NCBI GenBank assembly: GCA_029008095.1
Contig: JAQXJB010000038.1
Coordinates: 1-64,000 of the forward strand
DNA length: 64,000 nt
From: Clostridiales bacterium
Lineage (GTDB): Bacteria; Bacillota; Clostridia; Oscillospirales; Oscillospiraceae
Direction: 5' to 3'
Shown here: one piece after another, positions 14,866 through 24,501 of the stretch
Layout of the letters: each line of letters begins with the position of its first letter
How positions within the stretch are numbered: position 1 is the stretch's first letter
Notes under the pieces: generated by a model
Told to the model about the DNA's origin: nothing
The model's database searches: none
What the model saw: the letters and a program-made list of their open reading frames with translations, nothing else
Translations under genes and position numbers: made by a program

Positions 14866-17649
14866 TTACTTTACGACGCTTGCACAGCGGGGGCAGAGGC
14901 CATCCTCGTTTACATTATCGTCGTGCATCCAGCAGCGCAGGCACTTGGGAGCCTCGGAGGGAGTTACCTTGACGGCGACGCCCTCAAAATCGCCCTTATG
15001 TCCTTCGCCCTCGCCCACCTCGACGGTGACCTTGGAAACGATGCAGAGGGTCTTCAGGTCATAGGCGGAAACCTCATCGGCAACGGCTTTGTCCGCGAAG
15101 CTGAGGGTTATCTCGGCATCCAGAGGCTTGCCGACTATCTTCTCGGCTCTTGCAAGCTCAAGCGCCTTGTTCACGTCATTTCTCAGGGCGGCGATGCGTT
15201 CCCATCCGGTCGCCTCAGCCTCGGAGAAGGTATAGGCGGGGTTGGGCTTGGGCATATCGTTGAGCATGACATGCAGGGGGTTATCATCCTTGGCGTGGGG
15301 CATTGCCTGCCAGATCTCGTTGGAGGTGAAGGCAAGCACGGGGGCGATGAGGCGAACCATAGCGTCAAGGATAATATAGATGGCGCTCTGTGCGCTTCTT
15401 CTGGCCTTGCCGTTGGTCTCCTCGCAGTAAAGTCTGTCCTTGATGATGTCCAGATAGAAATTGGACATATCAACTACGCAGAAGTTATGGACGGCGTAGG
15501 TCATGACATGGAACTCATAGCGCTCATAAGCGGCGATGCTCTTCTCGACGAGCTTATTGAGCTGCACGAGAGCCCACTTGTCCAGTTCCTCCATCTCCTC
15601 GAAGGGAACTAACTCGTTGGGATCGAAGCCATCCAGATTACCGAGGATGTAGCGGGCGGTGTTTCTTATCTTGAGATATTTATCGGAGAGCTGCTTGAAG
15701 ATGGCATCGGAGCAGCGCATATCCAGATGATAGTCAGAGGATGCTGCCCAGAGTCTGATAAGATCCGCGCCGTACTTGGGGATAAGCTCATCGGGAGCGA
15801 TGGAGTTGCCAAGGCTCTTATGCATGGCGCGTCCCTCGCCGTCAACTGTCCAGCCGTGGGTGAGAACTCCCTTATAAGGGGCTTTGCCGCGGGTGGCAAC
15901 GCTGGTCAGCAGAGAGGACTGGAACCAGCCTCTGTACTGGTCGCCGCCCTCCAGGTAGAGGTCAGCGGGCCACTGCTCGGGATGGTCATGCTCAAGAGAG
16001 GCGCGGTGGGTGGAGCCGGAGTCAAACCAGCCGTCCAGAGTGTCAGTTTCCTTGGTAAAGGTCTTGCCGCCGCAGTGGGGGCAGGCATAGCCCTCGGGCA
16101 GAAGCTCCGCGGCTTCAAGTGTGAACCATGCGTTGGAACCATGCTCGCCGAATATTCTGGATATGCTCTCGATGGTCTCTCTGGTGCAGATAGGCTTGCC
16201 GCAGTCCTCGCAGTAAACGACCGGAATGGGCAGACCCCAGTGACGCTGGCGGGAGATGCACCAGTCGGCGCGCTCGCTTATCATGCCGACCATTCTGTCA
16301 TGACCCCAATCGGGTATCCATGAAATGTTGTCACAGGCGGCCTTGGCTTCATCCTTGAAGGCATCAACGGAGCAGAACCACTGGTCGGTGGCGCGGAAGA
16401 TGATGGGCTTCTTGCATCGCCAGCAGTGGGGATAGGAGTGCTTGATATTCTCAGAGGCGAGGACGGCGCCGTTGGCGCAGAGATCGGCGAAGATGGGCTC
16501 ATGAGCCTTCATAACGCTGATGCCCTCATACTTTCCGGCCGCGGCGGTAAAGCGGCCGCTGTCATCAACATTGACGACCATATCCTTGCCGGCATTTATC
16601 TGGGGATATTTCTGGCAGACGAAGAAGTCGTCCGCACCGTAAGCGGGAGCGGTATGGACGCATCCGGTACCGGCTTCGAGAGTGACATGGTCACCGACGA
16701 TAACGAGGGAGGTCTGGTCGAAGAGAGGATGCTGAGCTGTCATAAGCTCAAAATCGCTGCCCTTCATAACAGCCAGGGTCTCATCGACAGTGAGTCCGGC
16801 CTTGGCAAGCACGGACTCGCAAAGCTCCTTGGCCATGATATATACCTCGCCGTTGGAGGCCTTTACCACGGAATAGTCAAGAGAGGGATTAAGCGCAATG
16901 GCCAGGTTGCCGGGGATGGTCCATGTAGTGGTGGTCCAGATGACGAAATAGATATTATCGATGGGAGCGAGGGTGGAAAGCTTCCCCTGATCGTCCACTA
17001 CGCGGAACTTCACGAAAAGGGTGGTAACCTCGTCGTCGGCATATTCTATCTCGGCCTCGGCAAGAGCAGTCTCGTCAAAGGGGCACCAATAAACGGGCTT
17101 CTTGCCCTTATAGATATAGCCCTTTTCGTACATCTCGCCGAATACCTTTACCTCCTCTGCCTCGAACTCGGGGTTCATGGTGAGGTAGGGGTGGTCCCAA
17201 TCGCCGAGGACGCCCAGACGCTTGAACTGGTCACGCTGGATATCCACGAACTTCTGGGCGAACTCGTGGCAGGCGTTTCTGAATTCGGGGATGGACATTT
17301 TCTTTCTGTCCAGCTTATTCTGCTTGATGATGGCGCTCTCAATGGGCATGCCGTGGTTATCCCAACCGGGAACGTAGGGGGCGCGGAAGCCGCTCATATT
17401 CTTGTATCTTACGATGAAATCCTTCAGGCACTTATTGAGCGCGGTGCCCATGTGGATATACCCGTTGGAAAAAGGAGGGCCATCGTGAAGTACGAAATTC
17501 GGCTTGCCCTCGTTTCTCTTGAGGATCTCTTCGTATATATTCTTCTCGTACCACTCGGCAAGCATATCGGGCTCGCGCTTGGGCAGACCCGCACGCATGG
17601 GAAAATCGGTGCGGGGCAGATTTATCGTTGCATTATAATCCTGAGGCAT
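14866..17649 (-). CDS. ileS: Isoleucyl-tRNA synthetase
   Basis: A 927-residue class I aminoacyl-tRNA synthetase. The HIGH-type motif is GYIHMG near residue 65, the editing (CP1) domain occupies the middle, and the KMSKS motif appears as MHKSLGN, a variant in which the first lysine is not in its usual place. The C-terminal zinc site is CLRCW and CPRC in the last 25 residues. Length and order fit the bacterial eukaryote-unlike IleS1 type. It lies in the divIVA-ileS-lspA-rluD order found in Firmicutes. No T-box leader was recognised in the 94 bases before it; instead a terminator (17689-17720) separates it from divIVA. Confidence 0.92.
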   Translation of the reverse strand: MPQDYNATINLPRTDFPMRAGLPKREPDMLAEWYEKNIYEEILKRNEGKPNFVLHDGPPFSNGYIHMGTALNKCLKDFIVRYKNMSGFRAPYVPGWDNHGMPIESAIIKQNKLDRKKMSIPEFRNACHEFAQKFVDIQRDQFKRLGVLGDWDHPYLTMNPEFEAEEVKVFGEMYEKGYIYKGKKPVYWCPFDETALAEAEIEYADDEVTTLFVKFRVVDDQGKLSTLAPIDNIYFVIWTTTTWTIPGNLAIALNPSLDYSVVKASNGEVYIMAKELCESVLAKAGLTVDETLAVMKGSDFELMTAQHPLFDQTSLVIVGDHVTLEAGTGCVHTAPAYGADDFFVCQKYPQINAGKDMVVNVDDSGRFTAAAGKYEGISVMKAHEPIFADLCANGAVLASENIKHSYPHCWRCKKPIIFRATDQWFCSVDAFKDEAKAACDNISWIPDWGHDRMVGMISERADWCISRQRHWGLPIPVVYCEDCGKPICTRETIESISRIFGEHGSNAWFTLEAAELLPEGYACPHCGGKTFTKETDTLDGWFDSGSTHRASLEHDHPEQWPADLYLEGGDQYRGWFQSSLLTSVATRGKAPYKGVLTHGWTVDGEGRAMHKSLGNSIAPDELIPKYGADLIRLWAASSDYHLDMRCSDAIFKQLSDKYLKIRNTARYILGNLDGFDPNELVPFEEMEELDKWALVQLNKLVEKSIAAYERYEFHVMTYAVHNFCVVDMSNFYLDIIKDRLYCEETNGKARRSAQSAIYIILDAMVRLIAPVLAFTSNEIWQAMPHAKDDNPLHVMLNDMPKPNPAYTFSEAEATGWERIAALRNDVNKALELARAEKIVGKPLDAEITLSFADKAVADEVSAYDLKTLCIVSKVTVEVGEGEGHKGDFEGVAVKVTPSEAPKCLRCWMHDDNVNEDGLCPRCASVVK

Positions 17650-17688
17650 TATTCATGTCCGTCCCTTCATGTTTTATAACCGCCAAAA

Positions 17689-17720
17689 GGGTATTGCCGA
17701 TAAAAAACGCGGCAATACCC
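17689..17720 (-). terminator. Terminator between divIVA and ileS
   Basis: An 11-bp stem GGGTATTGCCG with CGGCAATACCC, followed on the reverse strand by TTTTGG, 24 bases past the divIVA stop. Confidence 0.65.
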
Positions 17721-17743
17721 CCGGTATTACATTCAAAAGAAGT

Positions 17744-18454
17744 TTATTTCGTGATATCCACGTCTTCGCCGAACTGAAGGTCGAAGAACTCAAACTTGGT
17801 CTTCTTGGCCTCGGCAGCCTCGTTGAGGTCGTATACCTTGGTATCACTGTCGGCAAATTCAGGCTCGGCAGTATCCTCTGCTGCGTTCACGGCATTCTCG
17901 ATGATCTCGGCTACGGATTTCTCGATCTCGTCAGCCTTTTTTTCCCTCTCGGCTTGCTTGTCCACAACGGGCTCCGCGGCGGGCACGGCAGCCCGGACAG
18001 GGCCTACCACCTCGTCAAGCTTTTCAAGGAAGCTCGCCTGACCGCCAAGAAGCTCCTTGACCTTGGCTACAAAGCCGGCGGTCTCGGCCTTAACGGCATC
18101 AACCTTAGCCTGCTCGGCGGCGATCTCCGCACGGCATGCCTCTATCTTATCGCGAGCATCACGCTCGGCGTCCTCTACCATATTTCTGCTTTTCTTCTCG
18201 GCCTCGTCGGTGATCTCCTTGGCCATTTTCTGCGCGGTGAGCAGAGCCATGCGCATAGCGTCCTCAGTGGCACGATATTCCTCTATCTTCTCCACCAGAA
18301 CCTTCATCTTATTTTTAAGAACCGCGTTCTCTTTATACAGATCTGTGTAGTCCTTGGCAACGTCATCGATGAAATCATCCACCGTGGCCATATCATAGCC
18401 GCCGAAAACAGCTTTGGCAAATTCTTTCCCGCTAACCTCCTGTGGCGTAAGCAT
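17744..18454 (-). CDS. divIVA: DivIVA-domain cell division/polarity protein
   Basis: A 236-residue coiled-coil protein. The N-terminal membrane-curvature domain contains FAKAVFGGYDMATVDDFID, followed by long coiled coil (about residues 30-130) and an acidic C-terminal tail with alanine/glutamate-rich segments. DivIVA marks division sites and poles by sensing negative membrane curvature and recruits division or peptidoglycan enzymes. Its position beside sepF and yggS is the conserved ylm region downstream of the dcw cluster; ylmG and ylmH are absent here. The start follows AAGGGA. Confidence 0.9.
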   Translation of the reverse strand: MLTPQEVSGKEFAKAVFGGYDMATVDDFIDDVAKDYTDLYKENAVLKNKMKVLVEKIEEYRATEDAMRMALLTAQKMAKEITDEAEKKSRNMVEDAERDARDKIEACRAEIAAEQAKVDAVKAETAGFVAKVKELLGGQASFLEKLDEVVGPVRAAVPAAEPVVDKQAEREKKADEIEKSVAEIIENAVNAAEDTAEPEFADSDTKVYDLNEAAEAKKTKFEFFDLQFGEDVDITK

Positions 18455-18472
18455 CTATATCAGTCCCTTCCC

Positions 18473-18913
18473 TTAAAAATACAATCCGTTGTTCTCAAGC
18501 TCATCTATCAGGTCGCCCAGAATGTCAACATTATAGGGGGTTATGATATATGTACTTACCGCGACCTTCTTTATTTTTCCATCCTGAGCATACGCAACGC
18601 CGCTGAGGAAATCCAGCACACGGCGGGCAACGTCCTTATTGGTGGACTCCAGATTGAGCACCACCGTTCTCTTCTCTCTCAGGTGATCTGCGATCTCAGC
18701 GGAATTTTCAAACCGCTCAGGCTTTACCAGAACGACCTGGAGCGCAGTGGTAGCATGGATATTGACTACTTTGTTCTTTCTATCCTCATCGGAATCGGAT
18801 CTGGCGCTTCTCGGCACTGCCGGGGTACGTTCAAGTGAAGATGGAGTGTAGTCCACGTCATCTTCGTCGTCATAAGGCCTTGCAAGCTTTTTTATCTCGT
18901 CAAGAAGTCCCAT
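18473..18913 (-). CDS. sepF: SepF, FtsZ-anchoring division protein
   Basis: A 146-residue protein: a short N-terminal amphipathic helix for membrane binding (MGLLDEIKKLARPY), a charged linker of about 35 residues, and the compact SepF domain (VVLVKPERFENSAEIADHL, RRVLDFLSG, YIITPYNVDI). SepF polymerises into arcs that tether and bundle FtsZ at the septum. Lies between yggS and divIVA in the classical order. The ATG at 18913 is preceded by AAAGGAA at a slightly long distance. Confidence 0.92.
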   Translation of the reverse strand: MGLLDEIKKLARPYDDEDDVDYTPSSLERTPAVPRSARSDSDEDRKNKVVNIHATTALQVVLVKPERFENSAEIADHLREKRTVVLNLESTNKDVARRVLDFLSGVAYAQDGKIKKVAVSTYIITPYNVDILGDLIDELENNGLYF

Positions 18914-18943
18914 ATTGTAAACCGTTCCTTTCTCTTCGCCGCA

Positions 18944-19642
18944 TCAGCGGTATATTCTGGGGCCGAAAATAGCCGAGCCGATGCGAACCATATTTGAACC
19001 ACAGGCAATGGCTGTTTCAAAGTCTCCGCTCATGCCCATAGACAGAATTTCGACATTAACATTATCATATTTTTTTGTGCGCATGTCAACATAAAGATTA
19101 CGCATTTTCTCAAAATATACGCTGTTTTTCGGGTCAAGCTCTATATTTGGCGGTATAGCCATCAGTCCTTTTACCCTTATTCCCTCCAGTCCGGAGAGCT
19201 CGGCAATAAGCTCATCCGCCGCGTCCGGGTCGACGCCGCTCTTGGCTTCCTCCCTGCCGATATTCACCTCTATCAGCACATTTTGGGTGATTCCAAGCTG
19301 CTGCGCCTTTTTGGCTATGGTCAGCGCCAGTTCCCGGGAGTCCACCGATTGGATAAGCTCCACCTTGCCCACAAGGTACTTCACCTTATTCTTCTGCAGG
19401 CCGCCGATGAAATGCAGCGGCGCGCCCGTATAGGCGCTCTGCTCATACTTCTCCAGCAGTTCCTGAACGCGGTTCTCGCCGCAGGCGTCAACTCCCGCGG
19501 CTATGGCGGCGCGCACATTATCCGCTCCGTTCATTTTCGTCGCAGCCACGAAGGCCACACTGCCGGGCGCTCTTCCCGCAGCGGCAGCGGCACGCTCTAT
19601 GCGTTCCCGGAGGAAGGCAACATTTTCAGCAATTGCAGACAT
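18944..19642 (-). CDS. YggS/PLPBP pyridoxal phosphate homeostasis protein
   Basis: A 232-residue single-domain alanine racemase-like TIM barrel that binds pyridoxal phosphate through the lysine in FVAATKMN and takes part in vitamin B6 and amino-acid homeostasis. Motifs: ACGENRVQE, HFIGGLQKNK (usual form HFIGHLQ, here His to Gly), SMGMSGDFE and VRIGSAIFGPR. Its start overlaps the stop of the upstream HlyD-like gene by one base (TAATG). Part of the yggS-sepF-divIVA division cluster. Confidence 0.9.
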   Translation of the reverse strand: MSAIAENVAFLRERIERAAAAAGRAPGSVAFVAATKMNGADNVRAAIAAGVDACGENRVQELLEKYEQSAYTGAPLHFIGGLQKNKVKYLVGKVELIQSVDSRELALTIAKKAQQLGITQNVLIEVNIGREEAKSGVDPDAADELIAELSGLEGIRVKGLMAIPPNIELDPKNSVYFEKMRNLYVDMRTKKYDNVNVEILSMGMSGDFETAIACGSNMVRIGSAIFGPRIYR

Positions 19643-20838
19643 TATCTCACGACCTTTCCGTCATAGATATCCTTGCCGCTTACTATCACCAGGTCGCCGC
19701 TGCGGAGTTTATCGCTCGCCACAACGTAATGGTCGCCCAGGTCATGCATTATGGTCACGAGCTTCTTCTCCGCCTGCATTCCCGTCTGGGTGAACACATA
19801 TACCCGGCCCTCCTCGTCAACACGCACAGCCTTTTTAGGCACCCGTATTCCCTTATCCTCACGCAGTATCAGCTCTGCGGACTGCACGCGCATTTCCAAC
19901 ACATCGGCCATAGCTTCATCGCAGGAAAATATCACCGTACATTCGCCGTTATTATCCGCATAGCCTATATTTTCCACTGTCATATCCAGATATTCGCTGT
20001 AATACTTGCCGAATATCATGGTCACCTCGTCGCCCTCATCAAAGTCATCAGCCTTATCCGCGGGCATGACTGCGGCATAATACCAATCATTGCCGTAAAC
20101 CAGCTTTCCCAACGCCAGCTCAGGAGCCGTTCTTTCCTCGGCCATAAGGCTCTTAAGGGAAGCCGGGTCAAGCTCATCAAGCATATCCGGTCTGACGTCC
20201 TCAAAGCCGTCGGTGACGGAACTGAAAAGCCCCGAGGCGGGCGCCTTGATTACGTCATATGGCTCGCTCTTTAAGGATTGCAGACGGTTTCGCTCTTCGT
20301 ATAGCGAGCTGAGCTGCTCGTCTATGCTGCCCTCATCTCCGACTGCTGAGAGCATCAGAGTCCGCACATTGGATGAAAGAGCGCCTATCTCAGCAAGCTC
20401 CCGCTCCTGAACGGCAGCTCTGAGAGCGAGAATCTCGCTTTTTATTCCGTTATCCACCTTCTGGGACTCGGAAACACCACTGTTTCTGAGTTCCTCAAGG
20501 CTCTGTATCTCGCTGGTGACCGCTTTCAGCCGCTCGGCGCGCTGAAGCTCCTCATCGCTGCTGTAGACCACGCCTACAACTCCGCCTCCGGAAACCCGCT
20601 TGCCCTCTCCGGCCGCAATATACAGCGACTTATAGTAAGTGAGCAGAGTCTCTTCCTCTCGCGCCACCATACCCTCCACGCCGATCGAGTCTCGCACGGT
20701 ATACTCCACTGCGCTCACGGTCTGATACGGCTCAGTGAGGGATGAGAACACATAAATGGCAAAATAGGCCACGATGGCAAGGAAAAATATCCCGCCGACT
20801 ATTTTCATGATCACATCTGTCTTTTTTATATGTCTCAT
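19642..20838 (-). CDS. HlyD-family periplasmic adaptor-like membrane protein
   Basis: A 398-residue protein. One N-terminal membrane span (residues 12-32) is followed by a split lipoyl/barrel-sandwich region, an alpha-helical hairpin rich in Glu/Leu (about residues 105-190) and beta-barrel segments, as in HlyD/MacA adaptors. Similar proteins are found next to sepF in many clostridia; their role is not known to me, and no export ATPase or permease accompanies it here. Translationally coupled to yggS (TAATG), which suggests an envelope or division function. The start follows on shortly after hfq. Confidence 0.75.
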   Translation of the reverse strand: MRHIKKTDVIMKIVGGIFFLAIVAYFAIYVFSSLTEPYQTVSAVEYTVRDSIGVEGMVAREEETLLTYYKSLYIAAGEGKRVSGGGVVGVVYSSDEELQRAERLKAVTSEIQSLEELRNSGVSESQKVDNGIKSEILALRAAVQERELAEIGALSSNVRTLMLSAVGDEGSIDEQLSSLYEERNRLQSLKSEPYDVIKAPASGLFSSVTDGFEDVRPDMLDELDPASLKSLMAEERTAPELALGKLVYGNDWYYAAVMPADKADDFDEGDEVTMIFGKYYSEYLDMTVENIGYADNNGECTVIFSCDEAMADVLEMRVQSAELILREDKGIRVPKKAVRVDEEGRVYVFTQTGMQAEKKLVTIMHDLGDHYVVASDKLRSGDLVIVSGKDIYDGKVVR

Positions 20839-20851
20839 CCCCTCAGGTCAA

Positions 20852-21091
20852 TTATTCAGATTCATGCTCCGGCTCGCTCAGGCCGACGGTTCTGGCCGGT
20901 ACTATTGTCGAAATAGCATGCTTATAGATCATCTGCTGCTTTCCCTCGGACTCAAGAACGACCATGAAGCTGTCAAAGCCGGTCACAGTGCCCCTGAGCT
21001 GAAATCCGTTCATGAGGAACATGGTCACAAGGAGCTTGTCCTTTCTTATGCGGTTGAGGAAAACATCCTGTAAGTTTACTGTCTTTTGCAT
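20852..21091 (-). CDS. hfq: Hfq RNA chaperone
   Basis: A 79-residue Sm-like protein forming a hexameric ring that binds sRNA and mRNA A/U-rich stretches. The Sm1 motif ([25 protein letters not shown]) and Sm2 motif ([10 protein letters not shown]) are both present, with the usual [13 protein letters not shown]-terminal helix. It lies directly downstream of miaA, the same order as in enterobacteria and bacilli. Excellent ribosome binding site AAAGGAG. Confidence 0.95.
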   Translation of the reverse strand: MQKTVNLQDVFLNRIRKDKLLVTMFLMNGFQLRGTVTGFDSFMVVLESEGKQQMIYKHAISTIVPARTVGLSEPEHESE

Positions 21092-21127
21092 CTTTTTCGA
21101 TCTCCTTTATGTAAATAATGGCGCCGC

Positions 21128-22084
21128 TTATTTTTTATCGGCTTCTGTAATTATACCATTATTTTCCATAAAGTGTGTCGAAAGCTGTCGCGCTCTCTCA
21201 TAATCCGGCTCATTTTTCCAGAGTATCCAATTTACGTCCTTTTTTCCGGAAAGCCAGCTAAGCTGACGCTTCGCGTAGCGCCGGGATTCCCGCTTGACGG
21301 TTTCCACGGCCTCGCTCATAGAGCATTCACCGCGAAGGGCAAGCGCGATCTCCTTATAGCCGATAGCCTGCATGGCAGTGGTTTTTTCGTCCACGCCGAG
21401 ATCTATCAGCCTTTTCACCTCGTCTGTCAGCCCCGCCTCCATCATCATGTCCACCCGGCGGTCTATGCGCTCATACAGCCGTGCCCGTTCCTCAAAGCTG
21501 AGGGCTATCTTGCAGTATTGATACCTTGGGGGCAGGCTTTGTGTCTCGATATTATGCTGGGTAATGCTCTTTCCTGTTGCGTAGTAGACCTCCAAAGCCC
21601 GGACTATGCGCTTCTTATCATTGGCATGAAGTCTCCCGGCACTTTCCGCATCCACCTCAGACAGCAGGCTCAGCATGGCCTCGCCGCCCTCGGCGTCATA
21701 TTGAGCGGAGAATTTTTCCCGCATAGCCGGGTCGCCGCCCATAAAACCGCGCCCCGAAAGCAGCGAATCTATATACAGCCCGGTACCGCCCACTATTATG
21801 GGCAGCTTCCCCCGGGAAAGCACATCGTCCACGCAGGCGGCGGCGTCCTCCACATACCGGGAAACGGAGTAATCCTCCCAGGGCTCTATCACGCTGAGCA
21901 TATGGTGCTTTATGCCCTCCGTTTCAGCCTCGTCCGGCGTGGCGGTGCCGATATCCATACCCTTATAAAGCTGCATGGAGTCCGCGGAAATGACCTCGCC
22001 GCCGAAGCTTTTGGCAAGAACCACTCCCAGCCTTGTTTTTCCCGTGGCCGTAGGGCCGGTTATTACCACTACACCTTTCGGCAT
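21128..22084 (-). CDS. miaA: tRNA dimethylallyltransferase
   Basis: A 318-residue enzyme that transfers dimethylallyl from DMAPP to A37 of tRNAs reading UNN codons. Visible: P-loop GPTATGKT (residues 10-17), the DSMQLYKGMDIGTATP segment, GGTGLY, and the C-terminal RRYAKRQLSW motif. Start lies one base after the stop of the UPF0210 gene, so it is cotranscribed with it and with hfq. Confidence 0.93.
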   Translation of the reverse strand: MPKGVVVITGPTATGKTRLGVVLAKSFGGEVISADSMQLYKGMDIGTATPDEAETEGIKHHMLSVIEPWEDYSVSRYVEDAAACVDDVLSRGKLPIIVGGTGLYIDSLLSGRGFMGGDPAMREKFSAQYDAEGGEAMLSLLSEVDAESAGRLHANDKKRIVRALEVYYATGKSITQHNIETQSLPPRYQYCKIALSFEERARLYERIDRRVDMMMEAGLTDEVKRLIDLGVDEKTTAMQAIGYKEIALALRGECSMSEAVETVKRESRRYAKRQLSWLSGKKDVNWILWKNEPDYERARQLSTHFMENNGIITEADKK

Positions 22085-22085
22085 A

Positions 22086-23444
22086 TCAGTTTCTCAGGGA
22101 GTGGAGCGGCGCGGGGATGCGTCCGCCGCGGGCGATAAAGTCAGCGGAGGACTTATCGTGTACGGGCATAACGGGCGCGGAGCCCAGCAGTCCGCCGAAG
22201 TGGACCGTGTCGCCCACTTTCTTGCCGGGGGCGGGAATGATACGCACTGCTGTGGTCTTGTTGTTAATCATACCGATGGCCGCTTCGTCGGCGATGATGG
22301 CGGCAATGGTCTCGGCAGAGGTATCACCGGGAACGGCTATCATATCAAGACCGACGGAGCAGACGCAGGTCATGGCCTCAAGCTTATCCAGGCAGAGGTC
22401 GCCGCGCTCCGCCGCGGCTATCATATTGGCATCCTCGCTGACGGGGATAAACGCGCCGGAAAGGCCGCCAACATGGCCGGAAGCCATAACGCCGCCCTTT
22501 TTGACGGCATCGTTAAGCATTGCCAGCGCGGCGGTGGTACCATGAGTGCCGACGCTCTCAAGACCCAGCTCCTCCAATATCTCGGCAACGCTGTCGCCGA
22601 CTGCGGGAGTGGGAGCAAGGGAAAGGTCGACTATGCCGAACGGCACTCCCAGACGCTGGGACGCCTCGCGTGCCACAAGCTGACCCATTCTTGTAATGCG
22701 GAACGCGGTCTTTTTTATGGTCTCGGCGACCACATCGAAGGGCGCGCCCTTAACGGCCTGGAGGGCGTGATGAACAACACCGGGGCCGCTGACGCCAACA
22801 TTTATGACACACTCAGGCTCGCCGACTCCGTGGTAAGCGCCGGCCATAAAGGGGTTATCCTCAACCGGGTTCGCAAAAACAACGAGCTTGGCGCAGGCCA
22901 TGCCGCCCTGATCCGCGGTGATTTTTGCCGCCTCCACTATCTGGCGTCCCATAAGGCGCACCGCGTCCATATTGATGCCGGCGCGGGTAGTGGCAACGCC
23001 AACACTGGAGCACACCCGCTCCGTGGCGGCAAGCGCGGTGGGAATGGAATTAATAAGGCGGATATCGCCGATGGTAAAGCCCTTATGCACAAGGGCGGAA
23101 AAGCCGCCGATGAAGTTTACGCCGACCTCCTTGGCCGCCCTGTCCATCGTCTCGGCGAACATGGTATAATCCTCGGTATCGCTGCTCTCGGCCACCATGG
23201 CGATGGGCGTAACGGAAATGCGCTTATTTACGATGGGTATACCGAACTCACGCTCAATGTCCTCGCCGGTCTTCACCAGATTTTCAGCCTGGCGGGTTAT
23301 CTTATCATATATCTTCCGGCAGCATTCCTCGGGATTTTCCCTTGCGCAGTCGCGCAGCGAGATGCCCATTGTGACTGTTCGTATGTCCAGATGCTGCTGG
23401 TCTATCATTTCTATCGTCTGAAGAATTTCAGAGCTGTTGAACAT
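22086..23444 (-). CDS. UPF0210 (PFL-family, DUF711) protein
   Basis: A 452-residue protein of the widespread UPF0210 family, resembling the pyruvate formate-lyase fold but without a glycyl radical motif. Recognised by [14 protein letters not shown] at the N-terminus, the [11 protein letters not shown] segment and [18 protein letters not shown]. It always occurs with a small ACT-domain protein (UPF0237), as here 22 bases upstream; the pair has no established biochemical role. The ATG at 23444 is preceded by GGAGGAAAAG; a longer frame reading into the ACT gene is not protein. Confidence 0.9.
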   Translation of the reverse strand: MFNSSEILQTIEMIDQQHLDIRTVTMGISLRDCARENPEECCRKIYDKITRQAENLVKTGEDIEREFGIPIVNKRISVTPIAMVAESSDTEDYTMFAETMDRAAKEVGVNFIGGFSALVHKGFTIGDIRLINSIPTALAATERVCSSVGVATTRAGINMDAVRLMGRQIVEAAKITADQGGMACAKLVVFANPVEDNPFMAGAYHGVGEPECVINVGVSGPGVVHHALQAVKGAPFDVVAETIKKTAFRITRMGQLVAREASQRLGVPFGIVDLSLAPTPAVGDSVAEILEELGLESVGTHGTTAALAMLNDAVKKGGVMASGHVGGLSGAFIPVSEDANMIAAAERGDLCLDKLEAMTCVCSVGLDMIAVPGDTSAETIAAIIADEAAIGMINNKTTAVRIIPAPGKKVGDTVHFGGLLGSAPVMPVHDKSSADFIARGGRIPAPLHSLRN

Positions 23445-23466
23445 TTTTCTTTTCCTCCTGCGCCGC

Positions 23467-23742
23467 TTAAATTCTGTGCATGGCTTCGAAAATATCCTCG
23501 CGCTGAATGCGGACGGAGAGGCCGGTATGCTCGCCCTCGTCCTTGAGCAGCTTGGCCAGCTCCGCAAAGGCCATTTTGCAGGCGGAGGTGTCCACCATCA
23601 TGACCATTGTGAAATAGCCCTTCAGAATGGTCTGGCTGATATCCAGAACATTTACGTCATTTTTGGCGAGAATGGCGCAGACCTCCGCGATTATTCCTAC
23701 ACGGTCCTTGCCGATAACGGTAACGATTGCCTTCATTTTCAT
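23467..23742 (-). CDS. ACT-domain protein (UPF0237)
   Basis: A 91-residue protein consisting of one ACT domain, a small ligand-binding regulatory fold: [24 protein letters not shown] with the ligand-loop GIIAEV, then DISQTI and MVDTS. It resembles the GcvR-type regulators and is the invariable partner of UPF0210. Overlaps the upstream HD-domain gene by four bases (ATGA). Confidence 0.88.
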   Translation of the reverse strand: MKMKAIVTVIGKDRVGIIAEVCAILAKNDVNVLDISQTILKGYFTMVMMVDTSACKMAFAELAKLLKDEGEHTGLSVRIQREDIFEAMHRI

Positions 23743-24329
23743 TTCTCCTTTTCTTTTGTAAGCTCATCAAGGGTCATGCCGAACGCGGGCATGAAATGCT
23801 CCATAAAATATTTGACCTCGGGCAAAGGCGACGCCTCCAGATACCTGCGTATCTGTTCTTCAGCGGAGCGGAACTCACCGTTGCCGGCCTTGAGCTCCTC
23901 CACGCATTTTATGTAAGCGGATATTTTATCCGCGGCCTTGACTATCTCCTCTGTCTCTCCATCCTCACAGTTCAGCACGGGCTTATAGGCTTCCTTGAGC
24001 TCATCTGGCAGCATTTCCAGGAGCTTTTCCCCGGCAGCTCGCTCCACATCCTTATATGAGCTGGTTATCTCCGGATTAAGGTACTTGACCGGTGTTGGCA
24101 GGTCGCCGGTGATGATCTCCGAGGCGTCGTGAAAGAGGGCCACGGAGGCGCATTTATCCGGGTCGGCGCTGCCGCCGTAAACATCCCGGCGTATCACCGC
24201 CAGCGCGTGGGCGAGCACGGCGGTCATGTGGGAATGCTCCTGTATATTTTCGTCATAGCTGTTGCGCATCAGGCACCAGCGGCGAATATTCCGCATGCGG
24301 GATATCATGGCAAAAAAGTTGCCCTTCAC
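23739..24329 (-). CDS. HD-domain 5'-deoxynucleotidase, YfbR-like
   Basis: A 196-residue metal-dependent phosphohydrolase. The metal ligands of HD proteins are visible: RRWCLMRNSYDENIQEHSH (first His), LFHDASE (HD pair) and KAADKISAYIKC (distal Asp). YfbR removes phosphate from dNMPs. Translation starts at a GTG (24329) eight bases after GGAGG. First gene of an apparent operon (HD, ACT, UPF0210, miaA, hfq) starting at the promoter 24372-24400. Confidence 0.85.
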   Translation of the reverse strand: MKGNFFAMISRMRNIRRWCLMRNSYDENIQEHSHMTAVLAHALAVIRRDVYGGSADPDKCASVALFHDASEIITGDLPTPVKYLNPEITSSYKDVERAAGEKLLEMLPDELKEAYKPVLNCEDGETEEIVKAADKISAYIKCVEELKAGNGEFRSAEEQIRRYLEASPLPEVKYFMEHFMPAFGMTLDELTKEKEK

Positions 24330-24371
24330 TGTTATTTCCTCCCAAAAGGCGCACTACGCCTATAATTGTTT

Positions 24372-24400
24372 AGTATATCACAACACCCGCCTGTTGTAAA
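24372..24400 (-). promoter_or_regulatory. Promoter of the HD-ACT-UPF0210-miaA-hfq operon
   Basis: On the reverse strand TTTACA (24400-24395), 17 bases, TATACT (24377-24372). A stem (AACACCCGC with GCGGGTGTT, 24382-24417) overlaps the promoter and may also terminate tadA transcription, though no T-run follows. Confidence 0.65.
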
Positions 24401-24501
24401 GCAACGAGCGGGTGTTATAAGGCGATTTTTATTTGATTCTAATCGATTTTTCTTTACCGATACATGCTTGCCATGCGTTTTCCGTTACATTAAGGCGGCG
24501 C

